Positions 6,508 through 14,504 are shown, counted from the stretch's first letter. The stretch is 16,605 nucleotides of DNA from Solobacterium sp. (GCA_017543005.1 JAFWEA010000237.1:1-16605), one strand, 5' to 3'. Translations and numbers: made by a program. The notes: generated by a model not told the origin, from the sequence alone.

Positions 6508-6592
6508 GGACAAATCCGAGAATTATTTATACAATTTGCACCGGATTAAAACGCATTGTATTTCCGTTAAAGTCACTGCATGGAGACAAAGT

Positions 6593-7813
6593 ATGTTTAA
6601 GAACTATTCGAAAGATCAGCTTCTCGTCCTCATCGGTACCTGTCTGTACTACCTCGGGCTGGGCGGGTTCCTCTTCAACAGCCAGACTGCTGTCCTGGCT
6701 TCCGTCCGCTCTATCTATCAGTTCCCGATGACCCGGATCTCCATGTATACGAGTTTCGGCTATGTTGCCAGCATTCTCGGGGCAGCACTGCTCGGACCGC
6801 TGATCTTCCGGCTCAGCCAGAATCTGAAGAAAGCCTACTTTATCGGCATGTATATCTGCGGTGTGCTCGGCTTCCTGTTCCTGGGATTCTTTGCGACAAC
6901 GCCGCTGTTCTATATTGCCCGGTTCCTGATCAGCCTGTCCGTATCCACGATTTCAATTATTGTCTCCTATGTGCTGAACCAGTGGATTCATACCAACGTC
7001 GGTACGGCGATCGGCCTGGCCTCGGCCTTCTCGGGTGTGGGCGGGATGATTTCCAATCCGCTGTCGGCTTTCCTGTTCGGGATCTTCCCGTTCCAGCAGG
7101 GCATCCTGGTCCTGATCCTGTTCTCGGCCATCTTCACGGTCCCGTCGTTCTTTCTGATCTTCCGCAAGCCGATTCCGGAAGCGGTACCGCCCATGGGCAA
7201 CAAAAAGGCTTCCGCGGCGGATGATCACAGCCACGATCATTCCCTGCTGATCCTGATCATGCTGTTTGCAATTGTCGGAGCACCCCGGATCGCCAGCCTG
7301 TTCACCAACTATCTCAGCATCTTCGCCGAAAGCATCGGCTATTCCTCGTCCTTCAGTTCTTTCCTGGCCTCGATCCTGATGTTTGCCAATATCACCGCCA
7401 AGTTTGCCTATGGCTTCCTCAGTGACAAGGTCGGTACCTGGAAAGCTTCGATCCTCTGCCAGATCAGTGTCATCGTCGGTGTATCGCTGTTCCTGTTCCT
7501 GCCGCAGTATCCTGCCCTGATCGCCATCGGCACCCTGGGCTACGGCATGTTCTACGGGCTGACCACCGTGGCCATCAACCGCATGTGCATGGCTGCCTTC
7601 GGCTTCAGCGGCACAAGGAAATACCAGGGCATGGTCACCAGTGTTGCCAGCCTGGCCGCGGTGATCGGTTCCCCGGCCATCGGTGTGGTCTATGACAACA
7701 CCGGCAGCTTCAACCTGCTGTTTGCCATCCTGCTGGTCCTGATGGTGGCGACCATCATCCTCAGCGTGATCACTGCCAGGATGCGGCCGGAAGCCCCGAA
7801 GACAGCGAAATAA
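6593..7813 (+). CDS. MFS transporter
   Basis: A 406-residue protein with 12 predicted membrane segments in two halves, typical of the major facilitator superfamily. The second-half signature GFLSDKVGTWKA (about 274-285), before TM9, is motif-A-like. The central cytoplasmic loop (about 191-218) contains a His/Asp-rich DDHSHDHS. The substrate is unknown; organic acid uptake or antiport is a guess. ATG 6593 was chosen because GGAG precedes it by about 10 nt and TM1 begins soon after; the longer open frame back to 6476 would add a polar 39-residue extension overlapping the promoter. It is divergent from the DUF401-like gene and ends at a bidirectional terminator. Confidence 0.87.
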   Translation: MFKNYSKDQLLVLIGTCLYYLGLGGFLFNSQTAVLASVRSIYQFPMTRISMYTSFGYVASILGAALLGPLIFRLSQNLKKAYFIGMYICGVLGFLFLGFFATTPLFYIARFLISLSVSTISIIVSYVLNQWIHTNVGTAIGLASAFSGVGGMISNPLSAFLFGIFPFQQGILVLILFSAIFTVPSFFLIFRKPIPEAVPPMGNKKASAADDHSHDHSLLILIMLFAIVGAPRIASLFTNYLSIFAESIGYSSSFSSFLASILMFANITAKFAYGFLSDKVGTWKASILCQISVIVGVSLFLFLPQYPALIAIGTLGYGMFYGLTTVAINRMCMAAFGFSGTRKYQGMVTSVASLAAVIGSPAIGVVYDNTGSFNLLFAILLVLMVATIILSVITARMRPEAPKTAK

Positions 7814-7827
7814 GCTTCTGAACCACG

Positions 7828-7868
7828 ATAAAAGCCATCTGCTTTCTACGAGCAAGATGGCTTTTTTA
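7828..7868. terminator. Bidirectional terminator between convergent genes
   Basis: An 11-bp perfect stem AAAAGCCATCT/AGATGGCTTTT (7830-7840 with 7855-7865). T runs follow on both strands, so it can end the MFS transcript on the plus strand and the glycosidase-cluster transcript on the minus strand, whose last stop is at 7872. Confidence 0.88.
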
Positions 7869-7871
7869 CGT

Positions 7872-8909
7872 TTACTGCGGAATGACCGTATTCGGATTGA
7901 GTTCGTTGTTGATCTCCATGCCGGCCACCTTCCAGCCCTCGGCGGTATTCAGGAAGGTCATCTGATAACCGATGTTCCATGTCCGGTGCACTTCACCGTT
8001 GTCTGCGAAGTAATCGAAGACGACATGGGCGACAATGGTGTCATCATTCTGATACGCAGCCCGCAGGACCTGTTCATTGGAGAATTCATGGACCCGGTGG
8101 GCTGTGAACCAGTAGTTCTGCAGGGTTGTATAACGCTGATACCAGGAAGAACTGGTCAGGGCAATCGCAGCCACTTCACCAAGCGAAGCATCCTGCGCCG
8201 GGTAACTGGCAATCAGTTCCCCGTCCCGGATCATTTCCGCCTTCAGGGCTTCATCCGTTACCGGGCGCCCGGCCAGATAATGACCGGTGATGGGATCCTG
8301 CACCAGGACCAGCTCGTCCGCTGCCGGTTCCGACAGCAGGCCGTCCAGCTGATAGAGATCCACCCGCGGCACCTTGCTTTCGTCTGCAAACTGGAAGCCG
8401 TTGGAAGCCGGGACATTCTCTTCAATGATCAGATCACGCGAAACGATCTCCCCGTGAATCACCAGGGCCTCCCCGGCCGGTACTTCGACAAAGGCCGTAC
8501 GGTCCCCGGCCAGCGGCAGACCTGCCTGCCAGCCCGCCTCGGTTTCCTTCAGCACGATCTCCGCCAGATACTCATCACCGGAATACAGGCCGCAGGCTGT
8601 GCCGGCACACTTTACCGCCAGACTGTCACTGCCCCACTTTGCGATGATTCTTTCCACCATGTCCGTATAGGCACTCTCCGCATCCATGGAAGGCTGGACA
8701 GCCATGGTTTCTTCATACAGAGAATGATAATCCCCGCTCTGCAGCTGTTCGAGCAGCCGCTCCGTTGCGTATCCCGGCATGGAGGCGTCCGCATTCTTGA
8801 AGGAACCGGAAGCCGAGCGCACCCGCACCTGGCCCAGGATCAGAATCACGGCCGCGACCGCCAGCAGGGACAGAAGCGCCGGAACTGTCTTGATCTTTTT
8901 CCGTTTCAT
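7872..8909 (-). CDS. Membrane-anchored protein of unknown function
   Basis: A 345-residue protein I do not recognise. It begins with basic MKRKKIKTV and one hydrophobic segment (about residues 10-27), so most of it should lie outside the membrane. The soluble part is acidic and mixed alpha/beta. The C-terminal 100 residues (from about TSSSWYQRYTTLQNYWFTAH to WKVAGMEINNELNPNTVIPQ) look like one compact, perhaps NTF2-like domain; that fold guess is weak. The start at 8909 lies one base past the stop of the glycosidase gene, with a GGGGG-type weak site inside that gene, so translation is coupled. It is the last gene before the bidirectional terminator. Co-expression suggests a shared extracytoplasmic role with the glycosidase. 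Confidence 0.75.
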   Translation of the reverse strand: MKRKKIKTVPALLSLLAVAAVILILGQVRVRSASGSFKNADASMPGYATERLLEQLQSGDYHSLYEETMAVQPSMDAESAYTDMVERIIAKWGSDSLAVKCAGTACGLYSGDEYLAEIVLKETEAGWQAGLPLAGDRTAFVEVPAGEALVIHGEIVSRDLIIEENVPASNGFQFADESKVPRVDLYQLDGLLSEPAADELVLVQDPITGHYLAGRPVTDEALKAEMIRDGELIASYPAQDASLGEVAAIALTSSSWYQRYTTLQNYWFTAHRVHEFSNEQVLRAAYQNDDTIVAHVVFDYFADNGEVHRTWNIGYQMTFLNTAEGWKVAGMEINNELNPNTVIPQ

Positions 8910-8910
8910 T

Positions 8911-9909
8911 TTACTCTTGCCCCCTGACCAGAATGACTGACGGCAGACTGCGTGAATCGTACATGGATACCGGATAGTGGATATAGCGGTCATCATAGAT
9001 CATGACCGAGGAGTTGCCGCCGTCCAGATTACCGGCGTTGACCGCCCCGTAATCCTGGAAGATCTTGACGATGTCTTCGTATTTGGCACCGAACGAGGAA
9101 GGTCCGCGGCCGTCCACCACCAGCAGCAGGAACGTGCCGTCTGCCTTCTGGCCAACGGCTGTGCGCGGATTGAGCATGTTCAGGTTATCGGTTCCCGGCC
9201 GGTATGTGACAACCCCGTTGGTCAGGAAGGTCGGGCCGAACGTCACGGCCTCAACCACACCCATGTCGAGCGCTTCCTGGCCGGAGCAGGTGGTGGTGAT
9301 CAGCCGGTGATCTTTTGTAATGCCGACGATTGGCTGCGGGGCCCCGCCGGAGATCAGCTTGCCGTCAATGATCGTAATGCCTGCCGGAATACTGCCATTG
9401 CCGGTGCCGCCGCTGTCCTCAAAGCCGCCGCCGTTGATGCCGCCGGCCGCCTTGTGCAGGGCCACATAGTCTTCCAGTTCCGGTGCCTCAGCCCCGGAGC
9501 CCATATGCGGGTTGACCGCGATATAGACCTGTGACGGATCCTCGACGACCATCATGTAGCCTTCATAGGTACCGGCATAGATATGTTCGATGACAATGCC
9601 GTCGCCGTTGCCGTCGGCGCTCTCCGGCGCCAGCAGCTGCCGCCAGGCCGGTTCCTTTGTCTCGGCTGCCGCCGCTTTTTTCCTGATGCGCTCTGTATCC
9701 TCGGCATTGAAAAACCGTTTGGCAACCCTGTATTCCAGGCTGCTTTCATCCAGCTGCCGGAATTGTTCCTCGCTGTAAAGCCGGTGGTCGCCGGTGTACT
9801 TTTCCCGGTAGTAGGAATAGCCGGACCAGCCCAGCGTCACAATGACCGTCAGGGCCATCAGCACCGCGAACAGCCAGGCAGGCATCCCCTTTTTTCTTCC
9901 TGTTGTCAT
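8911..9909 (-). CDS. Phosphodiester glycosidase (NAGPA/DUF2233-type), membrane-anchored
   Basis: A 332-residue protein with an N-terminal hydrophobic anchor (about 9-29) and an extracytoplasmic domain of the family named after mammalian NAGPA, the enzyme uncovering mannose-6-phosphate. Family motifs are NGGGF (159-163), NPRTAVG (247-253), VVDGRG (265-269) and NAGNLDGGNSS (291-301), where the conserved Asp/Asn residues lie. Bacterial members are thought to cleave sugar phosphodiesters, for example in cell-wall or teichoic polymers; the substrate here is unknown. Start 9909 is supported by AGAGGGG; an ATG 30 nt upstream has no site. It is followed one base later by the unknown anchored protein. 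Confidence 0.88.
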   Translation of the reverse strand: MTTGRKKGMPAWLFAVLMALTVIVTLGWSGYSYYREKYTGDHRLYSEEQFRQLDESSLEYRVAKRFFNAEDTERIRKKAAAAETKEPAWRQLLAPESADGNGDGIVIEHIYAGTYEGYMMVVEDPSQVYIAVNPHMGSGAEAPELEDYVALHKAAGGINGGGFEDSGGTGNGSIPAGITIIDGKLISGGAPQPIVGITKDHRLITTTCSGQEALDMGVVEAVTFGPTFLTNGVVTYRPGTDNLNMLNPRTAVGQKADGTFLLLVVDGRGPSSFGAKYEDIVKIFQDYGAVNAGNLDGGNSSVMIYDDRYIHYPVSMYDSRSLPSVILVRGQE

Positions 9910-9941
9910 AATCCCCTCTGTATTCTTCCTTGTATGCAATA

Positions 9942-9969
9942 CAGGCCGCGTCCTGAATCGCGCGGCCTG
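9942..9969. other. Intercistronic GC-rich hairpin
   Basis: A 9-bp perfect stem CAGGCCGCG/CGCGGCCTG with a 10-nt loop lies between the DUF4230 stop (9996) and the glycosidase start (9909). No T run follows on the minus strand, so it is not a classical terminator; it may stabilise mRNA or set relative expression within the operon. Confidence 0.55.
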
Positions 9970-9995
9970 CAGGTTCTGTCTTTTCTGTCAGCGGG

Positions 9996-10658
9996 TCAGT
10001 TCATCCGGCGGGCTTCCGCCTTCTCCGCATCCTTGCGGCCGTAGAGCAGTTCCACCGGGATTTCCGCGCCGCCTGCCGTATTGACCAGATCATTGTCAAT
10101 GATCAGCCGGCGGTCCTTGCCGGTCACCGGTTCCAGCAGCTTGTATACAACCATTTCCGCCTGATTGTGCGCCTGTTTCTTCAGTCCGTCCAGGTTGGCG
10201 TTTGTCTCAACGTCTTTCCGGGCTGCCTGCACCGCCGTATTGATATCTTCCCGGCGGTCCCAGTTGAACAGGGCAAAGTGCTCGTCATAGAACTTAAGGC
10301 TCGATGTGTCCACATCGATGGACTGGATTTCCGACGGCGGCAGGACAACCCGCACTTCCGAATTGTTAACGGAAACCCTGGCCTTGGACAGATCGATGCC
10401 GGCTCTGACATTCGCCCCGTATACCATGGAAAATGATTTCCTGGACAGCAGCGGAATCGTGCCGTTTTCATACTTGACGAGGCCGACATATTCCAGATTG
10501 CAGGTGGTCAGATCACTGCAGTTGGACAGCCGAGACTGGATAAACGACAGTGAAAGCCGATCCTTCTTCCTGCGGTTTGACAGTTCCCTGGTGATCCAGA
10601 CACCCAGGATGACCCCGAGCACCAGCACCAGCAGAATAATGATCAGATTTTTACCCAT
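9996..10658 (-). CDS. DUF4230 domain protein
   Basis: A 220-residue protein with one N-terminal membrane segment (about 4-22, IIILLVLVLGVILGVWI) and a soluble domain matching DUF4230: LTTCNLEYVGLVKYENGT, then SMVYGANVRAGIDLSKARV, then VRVVLPPSEIQSIDVD. The family is found in many bacteria and has no assigned function. Two cysteines, in SNCSDLTTC, are close together. The start is backed by AAGGAG. A candidate extended -10 promoter (10686-10694) lies just upstream, so this gene may begin a subunit with the glycosidase and the unknown anchored protein, while also receiving read-through from alaX. Confidence 0.82.
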   Translation of the reverse strand: MGKNLIIILLVLVLGVILGVWITRELSNRRKKDRLSLSFIQSRLSNCSDLTTCNLEYVGLVKYENGTIPLLSRKSFSMVYGANVRAGIDLSKARVSVNNSEVRVVLPPSEIQSIDVDTSSLKFYDEHFALFNWDRREDINTAVQAARKDVETNANLDGLKKQAHNQAEMVVYKLLEPVTGKDRRLIIDNDLVNTAGGAEIPVELLYGRKDAEKAEARRMN

Positions 10659-10685
10659 GGAAACTCTCCTTCCGAAGACATTTCT

Positions 10686-10694
10686 ATTGTAGCA
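10686..10694 (-). promoter_or_regulatory. Candidate promoter of the DUF4230-glycosidase unit
   Basis: The minus strand reads TGCTACAAT, an extended -10 like that of the MFS gene, in the 41-bp gap after the alaX stop. Initiation near 10679 gives a leader of about 20 nt. No convincing -35. Confidence 0.45.
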
Positions 10695-10699
10695 TTGCT

Positions 10700-11878
10700 T
10701 CAGCGGCCCTGAACAAGCACCTCACGGAAGGCAGCCTCGATTTCCTCGCGGGTTGCCCGGTAGGTTCCCTGAATCATTTCCGGCCGGCCGCCGCCCCTGC
10801 CGTTGAGTCTTTCGTTCAGCACCTTGCCCGCATCCCGCAGACTTACGGTCTGGCTCAGCAGGATGTAATTGTAGACATTCTCTTCGCTGCCGTTGGTATA
10901 CATGGCACAGACGACTGCCTTGCCCTCTTCCATCAGCCGGTTTCCGTATTCCCGCAGATCCACCGGCCGCACATCCTCGGCATAGTCGATCACCAGGTAT
11001 TCCCCCTGCGGCAGGGCTTCTGCCTTCAGAGCCAGATACCGCTGGGTCAGCGTATTGATCTGCCGGCTCTTTTCGCCATCCGACTTCTGCAGGGCCTTGA
11101 CGGCATCGGCGGTTTCATAGATCTTCGCCGCCAGCAGGTGGGAAATATCGGCATTCTGTTCGGACTGCCGGCAGTAATCCCGGTAGGCCCTACCGCCGCA
11201 CAGCAGCGTGATCCGCACCCCGCCCTTGCGGTTTTCCAGGGCTGTGCATTTGATCATGCCGACTTCACCGGTCCGGCTGACATGCGTGCCGCAGCAGGCA
11301 CAGATATCGCACTCCGGCACTTCAACGATTCTGACCAGGCCGCTCAGTTCCTTCTTCGAACGGAATTCGAGATGCTTCAGTTCCTCATCATCCGGATAGG
11401 TAACCTGAATCGGCATATTCTTCCAGATTGCCCGGTTGGCTTCTTCTTCCAGCACCATCAGTTCTTCCCAGGTCAGCGGTCCGTCAAAGTCAATCAGGAT
11501 ATTGTCCGCCCCGAGATGGAAGCCGACATTTTCATAGCCGTAATGACGGTGAATGATGCCGGACATGATATGTTCACCGGTGTGCTGCTGCATATGGTCA
11601 AAGCGCCGTTCCCAGTCGATGACGCCATGTACTCTCGTCCCCGGGGTCAGCGGTTTATCAGTGTAGTGAATGATCACATCATCCCGCTTGCGCACATCAC
11701 TGACCACTGCTTCATCCAGCATGCCGTGATCAGCCGGCTGCCCGCCGCCTTCCGGATAGAAAGCCGTGTCATTCAGGACGACTTCAAAACCCTTTTTCCC
11801 CTCCGTGCAGGAGATGACTTCCGCATCGAATTCCCGCAGATACGGATCTTTGTAAAACAGTTCGTTCATTTGTTCCAT
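10700..11878 (-). CDS. alaX: Alanyl-tRNA editing protein, AlaX-like with DHHA1 domain
   Basis: A 392-residue homologue of the editing half of alanyl-tRNA synthetase. Such proteins hydrolyse Ser-tRNA-Ala or Gly-tRNA-Ala in trans. The order is an AlaX OB-like N-terminus with FYPEGGGQP (40-48), the zinc site HxxxH as H99-TGE-H103 and CxxxH as C195-CGT-H199, then a coiled-coil-prone linker (about 235-275), then a DHHA1 domain ending in GRGGGRPEMIQG. Full length and all four metal ligands make it likely active. No synthetase core is present, so it is not alaS. It follows the racemase-family gene by 36 nt and probably shares its transcript. Start supported by AGAGGG. Confidence 0.9.
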   Translation of the reverse strand: MEQMNELFYKDPYLREFDAEVISCTEGKKGFEVVLNDTAFYPEGGGQPADHGMLDEAVVSDVRKRDDVIIHYTDKPLTPGTRVHGVIDWERRFDHMQQHTGEHIMSGIIHRHYGYENVGFHLGADNILIDFDGPLTWEELMVLEEEANRAIWKNMPIQVTYPDDEELKHLEFRSKKELSGLVRIVEVPECDICACCGTHVSRTGEVGMIKCTALENRKGGVRITLLCGGRAYRDYCRQSEQNADISHLLAAKIYETADAVKALQKSDGEKSRQINTLTQRYLALKAEALPQGEYLVIDYAEDVRPVDLREYGNRLMEEGKAVVCAMYTNGSEENVYNYILLSQTVSLRDAGKVLNERLNGRGGGRPEMIQGTYRATREEIEAAFREVLVQGR

Positions 11879-11914
11879 GGATATTCCCTCTTTCCCTGCC
11901 GATGTTTCTGTCGT

Positions 11915-12616
11915 TTAATGCTTAACCGTACCGCCGGCTGCCCGGATCGCACCAAGGGCCAGTTCCAGCGTCGGATCGATATTCGGATAATCGAGATGAT
12001 AATCGGCGAAAGCCGGCGGCAGTTCCGTGCAGCCCAGCACCAGCACCTCGGCGCCGCGGGCCAGCAGATGCTCGCAGGTCTTCCGGAAAGCACCCGTATC
12101 AAAGTCAGTGCGGCCGGCCTTGACGCCGTCGTAGATGATCTCCATGACCGCTTTCTGATCTTCCCCTTCCGGTACAAGCAGTTCAATGCCGCTGTCGGCA
12201 AACGTCTTCTGATAGATGCCGGTTTCCACCGTACCGTCGGTGGCGAGAAGTCCGGCCCGCTGAATGCCCCGCTCTTTCAGGGCGTCCCTGGTCAGGGCAA
12301 TCATATGCAGCACCGGTACATTGACTGAAGCGGCCACCTGTTCATAGAAACCATGGGCCGTATTGCAGGGCATAACCAGCACCTCGGCCCCGATGCTGAC
12401 CAGCCGCTGAGCACTCTTTGTCAGTTCCGGCACCGGGTCCTTACCGCCATGCAGCAGTGCTTCCGTCCGGTCGGGAATGTCGGTATTTGAATCAATGCAC
12501 ACCCGCAGATGTTCCTGATCTGTCCGCGCTTCGGTGTGCAGGATAATCTTCTCAAACAGATCTGCAGTCGCCAGCGGCCCCATGCCGCCGATGATGCCAA
12601 CAACCTTTTTCGTCAT
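11915..12616 (-). CDS. Aspartate/glutamate racemase family protein
   Basis: A 233-residue cytoplasmic protein of the cofactor-independent Asp/Glu racemase superfamily. It opens with KKVVGIIGGMGPLATADLFE and has both catalytic cysteines: C84 in VMPCNTAH and C196 in VLGCTELP, each in its usual context. Length suits aspartate racemases or YgeA-type broad-specificity amino-acid racemases rather than MurI, but specificity cannot be read from sequence. Start 12616 was chosen for AGGAGA about 8 nt upstream; an ATG 24 nt earlier lacks one. Its own promoter is at 12640-12669. AlaX follows in the same unit. Confidence 0.88.
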   Translation of the reverse strand: MTKKVVGIIGGMGPLATADLFEKIILHTEARTDQEHLRVCIDSNTDIPDRTEALLHGGKDPVPELTKSAQRLVSIGAEVLVMPCNTAHGFYEQVAASVNVPVLHMIALTRDALKERGIQRAGLLATDGTVETGIYQKTFADSGIELLVPEGEDQKAVMEIIYDGVKAGRTDFDTGAFRKTCEHLLARGAEVLVLGCTELPPAFADYHLDYPNIDPTLELALGAIRAAGGTVKH

Positions 12617-12639
12617 TATCTTTCTCCTGTTTCTGTTCA

Positions 12640-12669
12640 ATTATAACTGAATTCAGAACGAACTGAAAA
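12640..12669 (-). promoter_or_regulatory. Promoter of the racemase-alaX operon
   Basis: The minus strand has a perfect TATAAT (12645-12640), an 18-bp spacer and TTTTCA (12669-12664). It lies directly after the terminator of the preceding operon, whose T tract shares the -35 bases. Confidence 0.65.
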
Positions 12670-12687
12670 GGAGCACTGCTGTGCCCC
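12666..12687 (-). terminator. Terminator of the EFR1-GNAT-nitroreductase operon
   Basis: On the minus strand, GGGGCAC/GTGCTCC (7 bp, one G-U, loop AGCA) is followed by TTTT. It lies 11 nt past the nitroreductase stop. Confidence 0.75.
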
Positions 12688-12697
12688 CTTTTTCTGT

Positions 12698-13210
12698 CTA
12701 GAGATCTTCGGCAATTTCATCCCGGCTGAGCCGCTGGGTATGCTTCGGGGCCGGGACTGCATCCGCGGCCGGATAGCCCACCGGGAACATCGCCACCAGG
12801 TCATAGCCCTGCATGGCCGGGAAGAGTTCCTGCAGTTTCGGCGCATCAAACCAGCCGACCCAGGTCGTGCCTAGGCCCAACTCCTCGACTGCCAGCATCA
12901 TCTGGGTGGCTACAATCGTCGCATCCACATCGGCGAAGTTCCGGCCGTCAAACTGCCGCACCCAGGCGGTGTCCGGCTTGCCGCCGATCACAAACAGCAC
13001 CGGCGCATCAAAGTGGCAGCGGGTCACGGTCCGGGCTTTTGCCAGTGCTTCCGGTGTCCGGATGACCCAGATGCGGAACGGCTGGGCGTTGGTCGCAGTC
13101 GGCGCCAGCCGGCCGGCTTCGATAATGGTTTCGATTTTTTCCGTCTCAACCGGACGGTCAGCGAATCTGCGGCAGGAATAACGCTGCCGGATAAGTTCCA
13201 TGTAATTCAT
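12698..13210 (-). CDS. Nitroreductase family protein (FMN-dependent)
   Basis: A 170-residue flavoprotein of the nitroreductase superfamily, in which FMN-bound dimers reduce nitro groups, quinones or other acceptors with NAD(P)H. The N-terminal FMN-phosphate motif is RQRYSCRRFADRPV (8-21); AGRLAPTATNAQPFRIWV (32-49) and the GLGTTWVGWF region (near 112) are family-typical. It belongs to the short class. The start codon overlaps the GNAT stop as ATGA, so translation is coupled, and a GGGG site lies just upstream. Co-transcription with a ferredoxin-flavodoxin protein suggests a shared reductive role; the substrate is unknown. Confidence 0.9.
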   Translation of the reverse strand: MNYMELIRQRYSCRRFADRPVETEKIETIIEAGRLAPTATNAQPFRIWVIRTPEALAKARTVTRCHFDAPVLFVIGGKPDTAWVRQFDGRNFADVDATIVATQMMLAVEELGLGTTWVGWFDAPKLQELFPAMQGYDLVAMFPVGYPAADAVPAPKHTQRLSRDEIAEDL

Positions 13211-13731
13211 CCCTGATACCCCTTAATCAATTTATAGGTTGGCGAAACAATGCCGGAAGAAGGATCCAGCTGATCTTCTGTCCGGGAAAAGCCCAGGCCG
13301 CTCAGGCATTTTGCGGCCGCGCTGTTGTCCGGATGGTGCCGGGCGATCAGGGTCTTCACCTTCAGGACATCAAAGGCATAGCTGATAACCCGTCTGGCTG
13401 CTTCGGAGCCAAGGCCCTGGCCCCAGTATTTCCGGAACAGATAGAACCGCAGTTCCATCGTGTTCTTTCGTTCACTCGGCTTCATGCCGCAGCAGCCGGC
13501 CAGCTCACCCGTTTCTCGGATGTAGATCGGCCAGTACTGCACGCCGTATGTATTCTGATTCTCTGCTTCCCGCTTCAGCAGATCCCGGATCTCCTCATCC
13601 GTAAAAGGTCCGCCGTCCCGGGCATATCTGGTTACATCTTCATCCCGCCAGAGCGTCGCGACCAGATCTGTGTCATTTTCTGTCCAGACCCCGAAGCCGA
13701 GCCGGTCTGTTGTCATAAAGTACTGTTTCAT
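13207..13731 (-). CDS. GNAT family N-acetyltransferase (RimJ/RimL-type)
   Basis: A 174-residue acetyltransferase. The acetyl-CoA-binding motif A is visible as FRKYWGQGLGSEAARRVISY, with GQGLGS as the Q/RxxGxG/A loop, followed by ARHHPDNSAAAKCLSGLGF, typical of the RimJ/RimL branch (acetyltransf_3). Targets range from ribosomal protein N-termini to antibiotics and cannot be told here. Two ATGs, at 13737 and 13731, are candidates. GAGG lies only 3 nt before the first but 9 nt before the second, so 13731 was chosen. It sits between the EFR1 gene (gap of about 11 nt) and the nitroreductase (4-nt overlap). Confidence 0.88.
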   Translation of the reverse strand: MKQYFMTTDRLGFGVWTENDTDLVATLWRDEDVTRYARDGGPFTDEEIRDLLKREAENQNTYGVQYWPIYIRETGELAGCCGMKPSERKNTMELRFYLFRKYWGQGLGSEAARRVISYAFDVLKVKTLIARHHPDNSAAAKCLSGLGFSRTEDQLDPSSGIVSPTYKLIKGYQG

Positions 13732-13742
13732 AGTCATTATCC

Positions 13743-14504
13743 TCAGTGCGGCAGGAACAGTGTGTTTGGTTTGCGCGGGCCGAAAGTTTCCTGCAGTTTC
13801 GGGGCCCGTTCACTGATGAATTCGCGGTTCACATATCTGGCCCCGACCGGGCAGACACTGACACAATGCAGACAGGCGATGCACTTTTCCGTATCCACAT
13901 CCTGCACATTCTCCGGATCGATGGCTTTCTCAGGGCACTCCTCCGCGCAGATCATGCAGGCAATGCAGCTGTCATCGGCCCGCGGCGGATTGGCAAAGGG
14001 TTTCTTCGGCTTGTAGGGATAATTTCCCGGCACCTGCAGTGTTCCCGGCTGATCCAGAGAAGCTCTGATGCTTGCGGCGAAGGCATGCAGATCCTCGATA
14101 TCCGCGGCATCCGGACGCCCGCTGGCATACATGCGGAAAATGGAATGTTCCGCCACAGCCGCAATGCCGGCCCGTACATCAAAGCCCGCTGCCTCCAGCA
14201 GATTTTTGAGTTCCAGCAGAGCATCATCAATGGCCCGGTTGCCGAAGACCGCCACCGCCACGGCTTTTGCCCCGTTGCCGGTCATGTTGGCAATATGCCG
14301 GGCTGCCGTCACCGGGACCCGGCCGCCGTACACCGGGATGGCCGCCACCACGAAATCTTCCGGACGGAATGCCCGGCTCCAGTCCATCGTGCCCAGGGTC
14401 AGGAAATCAATGGTTTCATAACTGCCTCCGAATCCCTCCATCAGGGCCTTCACCACTTTTTCCGTTCCGCCGGTCGGGCTGAAATATGCCGCATATACTG
14501 TCAC
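13743..14504 (-). CDS. EFR1-type flavodoxin-ferredoxin fusion protein
   Basis: A 253-residue fusion. Residues 1-150 form a flavodoxin-like domain whose FMN-phosphate loop is FSPTGGTEKV (8-17), with IPVYGGRVP (56-64) near the flavin. The C-terminal domain binds two 4Fe-4S clusters: C180, C183, C186, C190 and C208, C211, C214, C218, each ending in CP. Such EFR1 proteins are electron carriers of anaerobic Bacillota. The gene starts with GTG at 14504, preceded by AAAGGAGG about 9 nt upstream; no ATG alternative fits. It leads a three-gene operon with a GNAT enzyme and a nitroreductase, for which it is a plausible electron donor (inference). Confidence 0.92.
   Translation of the reverse strand: MTVYAAYFSPTGGTEKVVKALMEGFGGSYETIDFLTLGTMDWSRAFRPEDFVVAAIPVYGGRVPVTAARHIANMTGNGAKAVAVAVFGNRAIDDALLELKNLLEAAGFDVRAGIAAVAEHSIFRMYASGRPDAADIEDLHAFAASIRASLDQPGTLQVPGNYPYKPKKPFANPPRADDSCIACMICAEECPEKAIDPENVQDVDTEKCIACLHCVSVCPVGARYVNREFISERAPKLQETFGPRKPNTLFLPH

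Noticed and set aside
6953..7855. 300-codon minus-strand open frame
   Set aside because: Antisense to the MFS gene; low-complexity Gln/Asp/Arg composition and no start signal.
7857..8927. 356-codon plus-strand open frame
   Set aside because: Antisense to the anchored unknown protein, begins inside the terminator, and resembles no protein family.
11138..12328. 396-codon plus-strand open frame
   Set aside because: Antisense across both alaX and the racemase gene, which have clear motifs; a shadow of CCG/CGG-rich coding DNA.
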